17,069 nt of DNA from Pseudomonadota bacterium (GTDB lineage Bacteria > Pseudomonadota > Gammaproteobacteria > Burkholderiales > Rhodocyclaceae), in the NCBI GenBank assembly GCA_021811225.1, contig JAJZPJ010000034.1:1-17069 (forward strand), given 5' to 3'. Shown one piece after another: positions 1 to 11,884 of the stretch. The position numbers were made by a program, and so were the translations under genes. A model generated the notes under the pieces. It made no database searches. It was given only the letters and a program-made list of their open reading frames with translations, and was not told where the DNA came from. Each line of letters begins with the position of its first letter. Within the stretch, counting starts at the first letter, position 1.

Positions 1-1
1 G

Positions 2-271
2 TTTCTGCACATGATCGCTCCAGGCGGGGTCGCGCCTGGCGGCAGACCAATCCCCGAGACGGGAATGTCGTACTGGATCGGCCTGACGTTCATCCTGCTC
101 GGCGCGGCGCTTTCGGTACTGGCCGCGCTTCAATTCAGGACCGTTCTCAAGACCCTGAAACCGGTCGAAATTCCAGCAGGCTACTGGGTGAATATGTCCG
201 TGATCATGAACATTGCGGTGGCGGGTTTCGGCCTTGCGCTGATCGTTTATCTGTTCGTGCAGGGGCATTGA
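2..271 (+). CDS. DUF202 / YidH-like inner-membrane protein, C-terminal part
   Basis: The open frame enters from the left edge (it is already open at position 2) and stops with TGA at 269-271, so the N-terminus lies outside the window. Visible are two hydrophobic helices: one around WIGLTFILLGAALSVLAAL and one around SVIMNIAVAGFGLALIVYLF. They are separated by a short basic-polar stretch (QFRTVLKTLKPVEIP). This order, helix then a basic QFRTVLK-type segment then a last helix at the extreme C-terminus, resembles the C-terminal half of DUF202/YidH small membrane proteins, whose function is unknown. The ATG at 11 is internal and not a believable start, because homology-like sequence continues through it. 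The family call rests on pattern memory only. Confidence 0.6.
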   Translation, partial: FLHMIAPGGVAPGGRPIPETGMSYWIGLTFILLGAALSVLAALQFRTVLKTLKPVEIPAGYWVNMSVIMNIAVAGFGLALIVYLFVQGH

Positions 272-307
272 CCGGTTCGAGGGTCGTTCAAGACGCGATC
301 CGACGGG

Positions 308-598
308 TCAGAAATGGTGACCGTACTGGAGCTGCCAATTCAGCTGCGAATGGCTGATCGTTGTCGCGTTGTCGGGAGCGCCGCTATACGGCACGTCGAC
401 TGTTTGAGTTCCGGTGACGGTCACCCTCGGCGCATAGACCAACGAGAAATCGATGCCGCTCTGGCGGTTCAACAGATAACCAAAACCGAGCGTGTATTGA
501 TCCTTGATGATCGCTGGAAACAGCGGATTGACGCGATTGTCCGGCACGGGGTTATTGGCGAAGTTGCCGCCGAAGCGCAGCGTCAGCGCCTCGCTCAT
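308..598 (-). pseudogene. C-terminal remnant of a FadL/OmpP1/TodX-type outer-membrane beta-barrel
   Basis: The 96-codon frame reads like the last strands of a FadL-family long-chain fatty acid or hydrocarbon transporter. It has a TLRFGG strand, the NPVPDNRVNPLFPAI block typical of this family, alternating strands, and a terminal aromatic residue (QLNWQLQYGHHF) as expected for a barrel-assembly signal. Full family members are usually over 400 residues, so more than three quarters is missing. An in-frame TAA lies eight codons upstream of the first ATG, and neither of the frames I checked upstream continues the porin before the stop of the neighbouring diguanylate cyclase gene at 658. No ribosome binding site precedes the ATG and no signal peptide is present. 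I therefore read it as a decayed 3' fragment left by a deletion or insertion, not a working gene. Confidence 0.65.
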
Positions 599-657
599 CC
601 GGGAGGCGGCGAGGAGGGGTTACCCGTTGCCGCCGGCGTGCGGATTTCGAAAGAGGA

Positions 658-1518
658 TCAGCGTTTGCTGTTTTTCTTCGTCGCGTACATGCGGGCGTCT
701 GCACGGCGCATCAGTCCTTGCGCAGACTCGTGCTGGTCGAACTCGGCGATGCCGATGCTGAGGCCGACCATCGGGCAGCCCGGCTTGCGATTCCATTCGG
801 CGGCCCAGCGTTTGTCGAACGCTTCCTTCAGCCGGCTGCCGATGATTTCGGCTTCCTCGCTCCGCGTCTCGATCAACAGCACCATGAACTCGTCACCGCC
901 GTAGCGGAACGCCATATCGGACTTGCGGATTCCCTCCGAGAGGATTCGCGCAGTGAAGCGCAGCGCGTTGTCGCCCTCCAGGTGGCCCAGCAAGTCGTTC
1001 ACCTGCTTGAAGTTGTCCAGGTCGATGCAAATCAGGTTCAGGGGCCGCAGGTGTCGCTTGGCGCGCTCCAGCTCCGGCTCCAGGACGGCAAGGAAATGCC
1101 GCTGATTGTGCAAGCCGGTCAGGCTGTCGGTGATCGACATTTGCTTGAGCTCGAACTCGAGCTGCTTGGTTTCGGTCAGGTCGTGAAAGAAACCGATGCT
1201 GCCGAATTCCTCGCCATCGCGCATCAGGAGCTTGGCCGACAGCCGGATGTCGATGGTGCGCCCCGCCTTGGAGAGCAGCTGCGTCTCGTACCCCTGCATG
1301 TGGCGATCGGGGCTCGAATAGAGCCGCTTCTTGATGTGACGCGCCTGGTCGGCGGCGGCATACAGCTGGGTGATGGTCATCCGTCCGATCACTTCGTCGC
1401 CGCGGTAACCGAGCAATCGTTCCGCCGCTTCGTTGAACAGCACGATGGCGCCGCTCCGGCTGACCGCAATGATCGGGTCCGGGGACAACGAGACCAGCTC
1501 TTTAAGATCGGTCACCAT
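658..1518 (-). CDS. PAS-GGDEF diguanylate cyclase
   Basis: This gene encodes a predicted cytosolic enzyme making cyclic di-GMP from two GTP. From the chosen start (286 aa) it has an N-terminal PAS domain (about residues 5-120, with SPDPIIAVSRSGAIVLFNEAAERLLGY and the closing FHDLTETKQLE). A GGDEF domain follows, from SITDSLTGLHNQRHF to the end. The active-site motif is RYGGDEF. An RKSD lies five residues before it and matches the RxxD inhibitory site for product feedback. The frame stays open back to 1827, but the extra N-terminal residues look like translated non-coding sequence and would overlap the start of the divergent kinase gene. I therefore start at the ATG at 1518, although no good Shine-Dalgarno precedes it. 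No membrane segment is visible. It lies divergent from a signalling operon that itself ends in a GGDEF-EAL protein, which suggests a shared c-di-GMP theme. Confidence 0.88.
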   Translation of the reverse strand: MVTDLKELVSLSPDPIIAVSRSGAIVLFNEAAERLLGYRGDEVIGRMTITQLYAAADQARHIKKRLYSSPDRHMQGYETQLLSKAGRTIDIRLSAKLLMRDGEEFGSIGFFHDLTETKQLEFELKQMSITDSLTGLHNQRHFLAVLEPELERAKRHLRPLNLICIDLDNFKQVNDLLGHLEGDNALRFTARILSEGIRKSDMAFRYGGDEFMVLLIETRSEEAEIIGSRLKEAFDKRWAAEWNRKPGCPMVGLSIGIAEFDQHESAQGLMRRADARMYATKKNSKR

Positions 1519-1820
1519 GAGCGTCAGTACCGGCAGATCGCCGGATGCTACCCGATGCCCATCGATCCCGCAACGGCGTTTATGGCCATCGCCGGCCGCG
1601 GCTCGGCTTGTGAACCGGGCAGGCGGGAGGGGCGCAGCTACCGCTATCTGATATGCCGAATGGTCGATATAATCGGGACTGCCGGGCGTCGCTTTGCTGC
1701 CTGGAGCAAAGGTGCCGCGCCGGTCCTCCGAGCAGGGACAAGCGAGCCGGCGATGGCCGAAATTCAGCGCGAGCCCGGGACCAGCGTCGCTGCGGTCCGG
1801 ACTGCTAACGGAAGGCAGTG
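1519..1820. promoter_or_regulatory. Divergent intergenic region between diguanylate cyclase and hybrid kinase
   Basis: These 302 bases separate two divergently transcribed genes and must carry both promoters. On the plus strand a perfect TATAAT sits at 1668-1673. The -35 position 17 bases upstream reads TATCTG, a poor match, so any sigma70 promoter here would be weak or activator-dependent. A start near 1680 would leave a leader of about 140 bases before the kinase. The kinase ribosome binding site GGAAGG is at 1810-1815. I see no convincing Pho box, terminator or repeat here. Confidence 0.35.
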
Positions 1821-5453
<3,633 letters not shown>

Positions 5454-5456
5454 CGC

Positions 5457-6284
5457 ATGGATGCCGGGGAACTGGAAGATGTCGAAATTCGCCTGCTGCT
5501 GGAAGGCCTGCAGCGGGTCTATGGCTACGACTTCCGCGACTACGCCGAGGCCTCGATCAAGCGCCGGCTCAGTCACTGGCTCGCCGAATCGGCGTTCGCC
5601 ACCTTCTCCCAGGCGCAGTCCGATCTGCTCCGCGACCCGCAGCTGTTCGCCTCGCTGCTCCAGGGCATCACCGTCAATGTCACCGAGATGTTCCGCGACC
5701 CGGCCTTTTTCAAGGCCATCAGGGAGCAGCTGGTGCCCTTCCTCAAAACCTATCCCTTCGTCAAGATCTGGCACGCGGGCTGCGCCACCGGCGAGGAGGC
5801 CTACTCGATGGCGATCGTGCTGAACGAGGAGGGCATGACGGGACGCTACCGCATGTACGCCACCGATATCGACGAGGCGGTGTTGCAGCGGGCGCAGGAG
5901 GGGGTGCTGCCGATGGCGGAGATGCAGAGCTATACCCGCAACTACCAGAAGAGCGGGGGGCGGGCCTCCTTCGCCGACTATTACACCGCCCGCTACGACC
6001 GGGCGATCCTGTCCGCGGAGTTGAAGGCGGGGATCGTCTTCGCCCCGCACAATCTGACCAGCGACGCCGAATTCGGCGAGATGAACGTGGTCCTGTGCCG
6101 CAACGTGATGATCTATTTCAAGCCGGCCCTGAAGGAGCGCTGCCTGCGGCTGTTCGACGCCAGCCTGTTGCCGGGAGGCTTTCTCTGCCTGGGACTGAAG
6201 GAGACGCTGGACGGCAGGGAGACGCGCGGCGCCTATCAGGAGCTGGCCCCCGGGCTGCGCATTTACAGGAAGCGCTATGGCTAA
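5457..6284 (+). CDS. cheR: CheR-type SAM-dependent protein-glutamate methyltransferase
   Basis: CheR enzymes transfer a methyl group from S-adenosylmethionine to glutamate side chains on chemosensory signalling helices. The 275-aa length is normal for a stand-alone CheR. The N-terminal all-helical domain ends in the TEMFRDPAFF block. The SAM-binding loop WHAGCATGEEAY is at about 105-116 and an acidic ATDID follows. The CRNVMIYF motif is at about 214-221. The start ATG is three bases after the kinase stop and has no clear ribosome binding site, which suggests translational coupling. Its stop overlaps cheB by eight bases. With no methyl-accepting chemotaxis protein, CheA or CheW nearby, the likely target is the upstream hybrid kinase itself. 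That target is inference. Confidence 0.92.
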   Translation: MDAGELEDVEIRLLLEGLQRVYGYDFRDYAEASIKRRLSHWLAESAFATFSQAQSDLLRDPQLFASLLQGITVNVTEMFRDPAFFKAIREQLVPFLKTYPFVKIWHAGCATGEEAYSMAIVLNEEGMTGRYRMYATDIDEAVLQRAQEGVLPMAEMQSYTRNYQKSGGRASFADYYTARYDRAILSAELKAGIVFAPHNLTSDAEFGEMNVVLCRNVMIYFKPALKERCLRLFDASLLPGGFLCLGLKETLDGRETRGAYQELAPGLRIYRKRYG

Positions 6285-6885
6285 AAGATTCCGGGCCGTG
6301 GCCATCGGCGTCTCCTTTGGCGGTGTCCAGGCGCTGAAGTTGCTGCTCGGGCGCTTGCCCGCGGATTTTCCCCTGCCGCTCTTGATCGTCCAGCATCTCA
6401 GCCCCGAAGCCGGCGACGGTCTGGCCGAATTGTTGGACGAGCTGTGCGCGATCCGGGTGAAGGAGGCCGACGAGCAGGAACGGATCGCCCCGGGCACCGC
6501 CTACCTGGCGCCGCCCAATTATCACCTGCTGGTCGAGCGGGACGGCTCGCTCTCGCTCGCCGCCGATGCCCGGGTCAGCTACGCCCGCCCGTCGGTCGAC
6601 GTGCTGTTCGAATCGGCGGCCGCCGCCTTCGGCTCGACGCTGATCGGCGTCATCCTCACCGGCGCCAACGGCGACGGCAGTTCGGGTCTGCGGACGGTCA
6701 AGCAGATGGGTGGCTTGGCCATCGTCCAGGACCCCGAAGACGCCCCGGCCCAGCAGATGCCGCTGGCGGCGCTGGCGGCGACCCGGGCCGATCACGTCGT
6801 GCCACTCGAGGCCATGACCGCGCTGCTGTGCCGGCTGGTCGCGGGCGAGGCGGCGGCAGCGGGCAGGAGGCCCGGCGATGGCTGA
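6277..6885 (+). CDS. cheB: CheB-type protein-glutamate methylesterase without receiver domain
   Basis: CheB catalytic domains hydrolyse methyl-glutamate esters (and can deamidate glutamine), opposing CheR. This 202-aa protein is the catalytic domain only. Ser13 lies in GVSFGGVQAL, His40 in LIVQHL and Asp133 in LTGANGDGSSG, so the Ser-His-Asp triad appears complete. AQQMPLAALA near the C-terminus also fits the family. The N-terminal receiver of classical CheB is absent, so phosphorylation cannot control it in the usual way. AGGA about six bases upstream serves as ribosome binding site. The start lies inside the end of cheR, and the stop overlaps the following REC-GGDEF-EAL gene by eight bases, supporting one coordinated operon. 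Confidence 0.9.
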   Translation: MAKRFRAVAIGVSFGGVQALKLLLGRLPADFPLPLLIVQHLSPEAGDGLAELLDELCAIRVKEADEQERIAPGTAYLAPPNYHLLVERDGSLSLAADARVSYARPSVDVLFESAAAAFGSTLIGVILTGANGDGSSGLRTVKQMGGLAIVQDPEDAPAQQMPLAALAATRADHVVPLEAMTALLCRLVAGEAAAAGRRPGDG

Positions 6886-9800
6886 GACGAGCGCCGACAG
6901 GATCGCGCTGCTGCTGGTCGATGACCGGCCGGAGAACCTGACCGCGCTGGAGGCGGTCCTGGGCAACCCGGGAATCGATCTGGTGATGGCCTCTTCGGGC
7001 AACGATGCGCTGCGCCATACCCTGAAGCAGGACTTCGCGCTGGTGCTGCTCGACGTGCAGATGCCCGGCATGGACGGCTTCGAGACGGCGGAGCTGATGC
7101 GCGCCAATCCCAAGACCCGGCATCTGCCGATCATCTTCGTCACCGCCGGCATGAAGGATATCCAGCTGCAGTTCAAGGGCTACGAACTGGGCGCCGTCGA
7201 TTACCTGATGAAGCCCTTCGAGCCCCTGATCCTGCAGGGCAAGGTCAAGGTCTTTTGCGAACTGTACCGCCAGCGCCGCCTGATCGAGGCCAACCAGCAG
7301 CAGCTGGAGGCGAGGATCAGGGAGCGGGTGGCCCAGCTGCGCGAGAGCGAAGAGCGCTTTCGCCTGCTGGCCACCCACGCGCCGGTCGGCATCTACCAGC
7401 TCGACGGCCGGGGCGAGTGCCGCTTCGTCAATCAGCGCTGGTGCGAGATTTCCGGCCTGTCCGCCGAGCAGGCGGCCGGGCTGGGCTGGACCGCGACGCA
7501 GCATCCGGACGACCGGGAGAGAATCGCCGCGGCCTGGACCGAAGCCTGGGCCTCGGGCCGGGAATGGACGATGGATTACCGTTTCCTGCGGCCCGACGGG
7601 ACGATCGCCTGGGTCAATGGCAGCGCCGTGGCGCTGCGCGACGAACGCGGCGAAATCACCGGCTATCTGGGCAACGAGATCGACATCACGGTGCGCAAGC
7701 GGGGCGAGGAGCGGGAGCACAGGCGCAGCCTGGCGATGGATCTGCTCGCCCAGGGAGATCCCCTGTCCGAGATTCTCGATGCCATCGCCGTGGGCGTGGA
7801 GCAGCAGACCGACGATCTGAGCTGCGCCGTGTTGCTGGTCGATGAATCCGACGGGCGTCTGGTCTGCGCCGCCGCGCCGAATCTACCCGGGGCGGGCCCG
7901 GGCCTCATTATCGGGGGCGGCGTTGCCGCCTGCGCGCGGGCGGCCCAGCGCGGCGAGCCCGCGTCGATCGAGGGCATCGCCAGCCAGTCCTGCTGCGCCG
8001 ATTGTCCGGTGCGGGCGCCGGCGGGCGGGCACTGGTCCTGCCGTTCGGAACCGATCAGCGCCATCGACGGCAAGGTGCTCGGCGTCTTCGCCTTCTATCG
8101 GCACAGGGCGGGGGATGCCGCTGCCGACGATGAACTGCTGATGTTCGAAGCGACCCAGCTGGCCGGTCTCGCCATCGAACGCAAGCGCACCGAAAACGAA
8201 CTGCAGATCGCAGCGTCGGTGCATCGGGCGATCGGCGAGGCGATCATGATCACCGATGCCGGCGACCGCATCATCGCCGTCAATCCGGCGTTCACCCGGC
8301 TGACCGGCTATTCTCCGCAGGAAGCCATCGGGCAGAACCCGAGAATGCTGAAGAGCGGCCGCCACGACCTCGCCTACTATCAGGAAATGTGGCACACGCT
8401 GTCGAGCACCGGGCGTTGGCAGGGAGAAATTTGGAACCGGCGCAAGAACGGCGAGGAGTTTCCCGAATGGCTGTCGATCAACACCCTCGTCGATGCTCAG
8501 GGCAAGGTGCTGCGGCGCATCGCGCTGTTCTCCGACATCACCGAACAGAAGCGGGCCGAAGAAACCATCTGGCGCCAGGCCAATTACGACCATCTCACCG
8601 ACCTGCCCAACCGGCGCCTGTTCCAGGACCGCCTGCAGCAGGAAATCATGAAGGCACAGCGCGCCGGCCTGTACCTGGCGCTGTTGTTCATCGACCTCGA
8701 CCGCTTCAAGGAGGTCAATGACACGCTCGGGCACCAGGCCGGCGATCAGCTCTTGATCGAGGCGGCGCGCCGGATCGGCGAGTGCGTGCGCGCCACCGAC
8801 ACGGTGGCGCGTCTGGGCGGCGACGAATTCACCGTGATCATGAGCGAACTGGCCGACACCGACCGGGTCGGCGAGGTCGCCCAGGCGATGCTCGGAACGC
8901 TGGCGATGCCCTTCGAACTCGACGGCGAACTGGCCTACATCTCGGCCAGCATCGGCATCACGATCTATCCGAACGATGCCGGCGATCTCGAGTCCCTGCT
9001 CAAGAACGCCGACCAGGCGATGTATTCGGCCAAGGAGCAGGGCCGCAACAGCTTCAGCTATTTCACCGGCTCGATGCAGGTGACCGCGCAAATGCGGCTG
9101 CAGCTCTCCAACGATCTGCACGGGGCCTTGTTCGCCAATCAGTTCGAGGTGTATTTCCAGCCGATCGTCGACCTGGCCAGCGGCGCCATCGTCAAGGCCG
9201 AGGCGCTGCTGCGCTGGCACCATCCGCAGTTCGGGATGATCCATCCGGCGCAGTTCATCCCCATCGCCGAGGATACCGGCCTGATCGGCGAACTGGGCGA
9301 CTGGGTGTTCCGGGAGTCGGCGCACATGGTCAAGCGCTGGCACCGATCGGGCGGCCTGGGAGCGGCGGGTACCGGCCTGGTGCAGATCAGCGTGAACAAG
9401 TCGCCGCGCCAGTTCCTGACCGGCAACAGCCACGAGACCTGGGTGGATTACCTGAAGGAGATCGGGCTGCCGGCCAGGTGCATCAACATCGAGATCACCG
9501 AGGGCCTGCTGCTCGACGATCGCCCCGAGGTGGCCGACAAGCTGATGCGCTTCGGCGACGCCGGCATGCGCATCTCGCTCGACGATTTCGGCACCGGCTA
9601 TTCGGCGATGTCCTATCTCAAGAAGTTCCGCATCGATTACCTGAAGATCGACCAGTCCTTCGTCCGCGATCTGGCCGACGATCCGGGCGACAAGGCGATC
9701 GCCGAGGCCATCATCGTCATGGCCCACAAGCTGGGCATCAAGGTGATCGCCGAGGGGATAGAGACGGCGGAACAAAGGGCCATTCTGACCGCGGCGGGCT

Positions 9801-9898
9801 GCGACTACGGTCAGGGTTTCCTGTTCTCCAGGCCGTGCACGGCGGCTGAATTCGAGGCCCTGTGGCCACTCGGTCCGCTGCCTCACGACCGGGTCTGA
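6878..9898 (+). CDS. Response regulator REC-PAS-GAF-PAS-GGDEF-EAL, c-di-GMP turnover
   Basis: This 1006-aa soluble output protein has a receiver (about 8-130, phospho-Asp59 in LLDVQMPGMDGF) and a first PAS domain (about 159-275). A GAF domain (about 285-435) and a second PAS domain (about 440-565) follow. The GGDEF domain has its motif at 647-651 and an RATD inhibitory site five residues before it. The EAL domain has EALLRW at 775, IEITEG, LDDFGTGYS and AEGIET. Both cyclase and phosphodiesterase signatures look intact, so the protein could make or break cyclic di-GMP. Its net activity cannot be read from sequence. GGCAGGAGG lies seven bases before the start ATG, a strong ribosome binding site. 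As last gene of the kinase-cheR-cheB operon, it is the natural receiver partner of the hybrid kinase. The GAF domain carries an unusual cysteine cluster (C372, C373, C376, C388). Confidence 0.92.
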   Translation: MAETSADRIALLLVDDRPENLTALEAVLGNPGIDLVMASSGNDALRHTLKQDFALVLLDVQMPGMDGFETAELMRANPKTRHLPIIFVTAGMKDIQLQFKGYELGAVDYLMKPFEPLILQGKVKVFCELYRQRRLIEANQQQLEARIRERVAQLRESEERFRLLATHAPVGIYQLDGRGECRFVNQRWCEISGLSAEQAAGLGWTATQHPDDRERIAAAWTEAWASGREWTMDYRFLRPDGTIAWVNGSAVALRDERGEITGYLGNEIDITVRKRGEEREHRRSLAMDLLAQGDPLSEILDAIAVGVEQQTDDLSCAVLLVDESDGRLVCAAAPNLPGAGPGLIIGGGVAACARAAQRGEPASIEGIASQSCCADCPVRAPAGGHWSCRSEPISAIDGKVLGVFAFYRHRAGDAAADDELLMFEATQLAGLAIERKRTENELQIAASVHRAIGEAIMITDAGDRIIAVNPAFTRLTGYSPQEAIGQNPRMLKSGRHDLAYYQEMWHTLSSTGRWQGEIWNRRKNGEEFPEWLSINTLVDAQGKVLRRIALFSDITEQKRAEETIWRQANYDHLTDLPNRRLFQDRLQQEIMKAQRAGLYLALLFIDLDRFKEVNDTLGHQAGDQLLIEAARRIGECVRATDTVARLGGDEFTVIMSELADTDRVGEVAQAMLGTLAMPFELDGELAYISASIGITIYPNDAGDLESLLKNADQAMYSAKEQGRNSFSYFTGSMQVTAQMRLQLSNDLHGALFANQFEVYFQPIVDLASGAIVKAEALLRWHHPQFGMIHPAQFIPIAEDTGLIGELGDWVFRESAHMVKRWHRSGGLGAAGTGLVQISVNKSPRQFLTGNSHETWVDYLKEIGLPARCINIEITEGLLLDDRPEVADKLMRFGDAGMRISLDDFGTGYSAMSYLKKFRIDYLKIDQSFVRDLADDPGDKAIAEAIIVMAHKLGIKVIAEGIETAEQRAILTAAGCDYGQGFLFSRPCTAAEFEALWPLGPLPHDRV

Positions 9899-9909
9899 AC
9901 GCTCCGGCG

Positions 9910-9943
9910 CTGTCATCAATCGGTCATAGTGGTTCGCTATGAT
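9910..9943 (+). promoter_or_regulatory. Pho box and -10 element of the metallophosphoesterase gene
   Basis: CTGTCAT (9910-9916), a four-base spacer CAAT, then CGGTCAT (9921-9927) match the PhoB direct-repeat consensus CTGTCAT-N4-CTGTCAT at 13 of 14 positions. Exactly ten bases later comes TATGAT (9938-9943), a good -10 hexamer. This spacing, with the box taking the place of a -35 element, is the known architecture of PhoB-activated promoters. Transcription would start near 9950, about two bases before the start codon. Confidence 0.8.
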
Positions 9944-9951
9944 CATGGCGC

Positions 9952-10701
9952 ATGAAATTCCGCGCCATCTTCATCTCCGACATCCACCTGGGTACGCGCG
10001 GTTGCCAGTCGCTCAGACTGCTCGATTTCCTGCGCGAACATGAAGCTGATCAGCTCTTCCTGGTCGGCGACATCATCGACTTCTGGGCGATGAGCCGCGG
10101 CATCCACTGGTCGCCGGCGCAGAATACCGTGGTCCAGAAGGTGCTGCGCCGGGCGCGCCACGGCGCGGCGGTGACCCTGATTCCGGGCAATCACGACGAG
10201 GCCTTGCGCGAACACGTCGGCACCTCGTTCGGCGCTATCCAGATCGTCGAGGAGCATATCCACGTCGCCGCCGACGGGCGGCGCTACCTGGTGCTGCACG
10301 GCGACGAATTCGACCAGGTGACCCGCCATCACCGCTGGGTGGCGGTGCTGGGCGACATCGCCTACAACCTGCTGGTGCGCGTCAATGCCTGGCTCTCCTG
10401 GCTGCGGCGGACGCTGCGCATTTCCGGCTACTGGTCGCTGGCGGGCTACGCCAAGCGGCGGGTGAAGCGCGCGCTCAGCTTCATCTATGATTTCGAGGAT
10501 TCGGTGATCCGCGCGGTGCGCAGCCGCGGCCTGGACGGCGTCATCTGCGGCCACATCCATAGCGCTGCGATCCGCGAGGTCGGCGGCCTCACCTACATCA
10601 ATTGCGGCGACTGGGTCGATAGCTGCACCGCCATCGTCGAGCACTTCGACGGACGCATGGAACTCGTCGAGTGGGGCGCCGCGCAGCCGACGGCGGTCTA
10701 G
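9952..10701 (+). CDS. UDP-2,3-diacylglucosamine diphosphatase-like metallophosphoesterase (COG2908; LpxH/PlcP type)
   Basis: This 249-aa two-metal phosphoesterase has SDIHLG (Asp10, His12), VGDIIDFW (Asp40), GNHD (79-82), HGDEF (His116) and GHIH (His201, His203), so the metal ligand set is complete. It uses GNHD, whereas E. coli LpxH has GNRDF. It resembles the LpxH2-like group that includes PlcP, the phosphate-starvation phospholipase C of alphaproteobacteria that cleaves phospholipids to diacylglycerol. Standard pipelines would label it UDP-2,3-diacylglucosamine diphosphatase, a lipid A step. The Pho box in front, the adjacent GT4 genes and the nearby dgkA favour the PlcP role, but that is inference. 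No upstream in-frame start exists, because TGA lies at 9940-9942. The stop overlaps the stop of the convergent glycosyltransferase by three bases. Confidence 0.85.
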   Translation: MKFRAIFISDIHLGTRGCQSLRLLDFLREHEADQLFLVGDIIDFWAMSRGIHWSPAQNTVVQKVLRRARHGAAVTLIPGNHDEALREHVGTSFGAIQIVEEHIHVAADGRRYLVLHGDEFDQVTRHHRWVAVLGDIAYNLLVRVNAWLSWLRRTLRISGYWSLAGYAKRRVKRALSFIYDFEDSVIRAVRSRGLDGVICGHIHSAAIREVGGLTYINCGDWVDSCTAIVEHFDGRMELVEWGAAQPTAV

Positions 10702-11858
10702 GTGTCGAGCAGCGACCGATAGAGTTCGACCAGCTCCCGTGCGCGTGTCGCCGCGCTCCAGTCCATGGCGAAGCTGCGCGCCTCGGCGGCGAGTTTCACG
10801 CGGTGGCCGGGATTCGACAACACCCGGCGCAGGCAAGCGGCGAAGCCGGCGGTGTCGTCGGGCGCCGCGACCGCGCCGCGCTCCGGCAGGATGATCGCGC
10901 GCGTGCCCATTTTGGCTAGGCCGACCACCGGTAAGCCCTGGGCCATGGCTTCGAGCAGCACCAGCCCTTGCGTCTCGGTGCGCGAGGCGAAGACGAAGGC
11001 GTCGGCCGCGGCGTAGCAGTCGCGCAGGCCCTTGTGGCGGTCGAGATAGCCGACGAACAGGACGTGGCCGGCAAGACCGAGGCGGAGCGCCTCGGCGTGC
11101 AAGGCGGGCAGCGCCGGCCCCTCGCCGGCAACGACCAGCAGCAGTTCGGGCAGGGTCTGCACGGCCAGTGCGACGGCTTCGAGCAGGAAGCCGATGTTCT
11201 TCTCCAGGGCGACGCGGCCGACGAACAGGGCGATCGGCCGCGCGCACGGGATGCCATGTTGGGCACGGAAGCGGCGGCCGTCGCCGGGAGTGAAGAAGTC
11301 TTCCGGGATGCCGGTGGGCAACACGTGCAGCGGCCGGGTCACGCCGTAATCGCCCAGCACCTCGCGCATCGCCGCCGAGGGCACCACCACCGCCGCCACG
11401 TCGTTGCACTGGAAGCGGGAGAAGCGCCGCGCCGCGGCACGGACCCAGGCCTGCGGCAGGAAGGGCAGATAATGGCCGAGGTATTCCTCGAAGTAGGTAT
11501 GGTAGGTCGCGAGGGCGGGCACGCCCAGCGCGCGCGCCAACGCCAGGCCGGCGTAATGGGCGACGAAGGGGGTGTGGATGTGCACCAGGCTTATTCCTTG
11601 CGGGCGCAGTTCTTCGGCCAGGCCGAGCGCGCAGCGATAGCGCATCAGCCGGTCCTCCGGGTCGCGCGGCACGGCGCGACCCGGAATCCGGTAAATGTCG
11701 CCGGCCTCGCGGACGACTTCCTCGGCCGGCGGATAATGCGGGGCGATCAGGCTGACCCGGTGGCCGGCGGCCAGGAGTTCGGCGCGAAAGGTTTCGATCG
11801 AGGTCGAGACGCCGTTGATGCGCGGGAAATAAACGTCCGAGACGTAGAGGATATGCAT
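10698..11858 (-). CDS. GT4 glycosyltransferase, diacylglycerol glycosyltransferase-like
   Basis: This 386-aa GT-B fold enzyme begins with ILYVSDVYFPRINGVSTS and continues with VSLIAPHYPP, the acceptor-side signature seen in GT4 1,2-diacylglycerol 3-glucosyltransferases. It also has HIHTPFVAHYAG, a donor-side IALFVGRVALEKN and the ETQGLVLLE motif (E-x7-E) for nucleotide-sugar binding. It has no clear membrane helix and is probably a peripheral inner-membrane enzyme. I start at ATG 11858. The frame is open much further upstream, but that sequence overlaps the next gene on the same strand. Only 26 bases separate it from that upstream glycosyltransferase gene, so the two are cotranscribed. In context it probably glycosylates diacylglycerol, although a lipid A, phosphatidylinositol or exopolysaccharide acceptor cannot be excluded. 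Confidence 0.85.
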   Translation of the reverse strand: MHILYVSDVYFPRINGVSTSIETFRAELLAAGHRVSLIAPHYPPAEEVVREAGDIYRIPGRAVPRDPEDRLMRYRCALGLAEELRPQGISLVHIHTPFVAHYAGLALARALGVPALATYHTYFEEYLGHYLPFLPQAWVRAAARRFSRFQCNDVAAVVVPSAAMREVLGDYGVTRPLHVLPTGIPEDFFTPGDGRRFRAQHGIPCARPIALFVGRVALEKNIGFLLEAVALAVQTLPELLLVVAGEGPALPALHAEALRLGLAGHVLFVGYLDRHKGLRDCYAAADAFVFASRTETQGLVLLEAMAQGLPVVGLAKMGTRAIILPERGAVAAPDDTAGFAACLRRVLSNPGHRVKLAAEARSFAMDWSAATRARELVELYRSLLDT

Positions 11859-11884
11859 GTTCTTCGGCGCGGGTCGATGACCGA

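Noticed and set aside
9952..10701. Canonical E. coli-type LpxH
   Set aside because: The metal motif is GNHD and not the GNRDF of E. coli LpxH, and the Pho box and lipid-gene neighbours fit the PlcP-like branch better. The lipid A role is not excluded.
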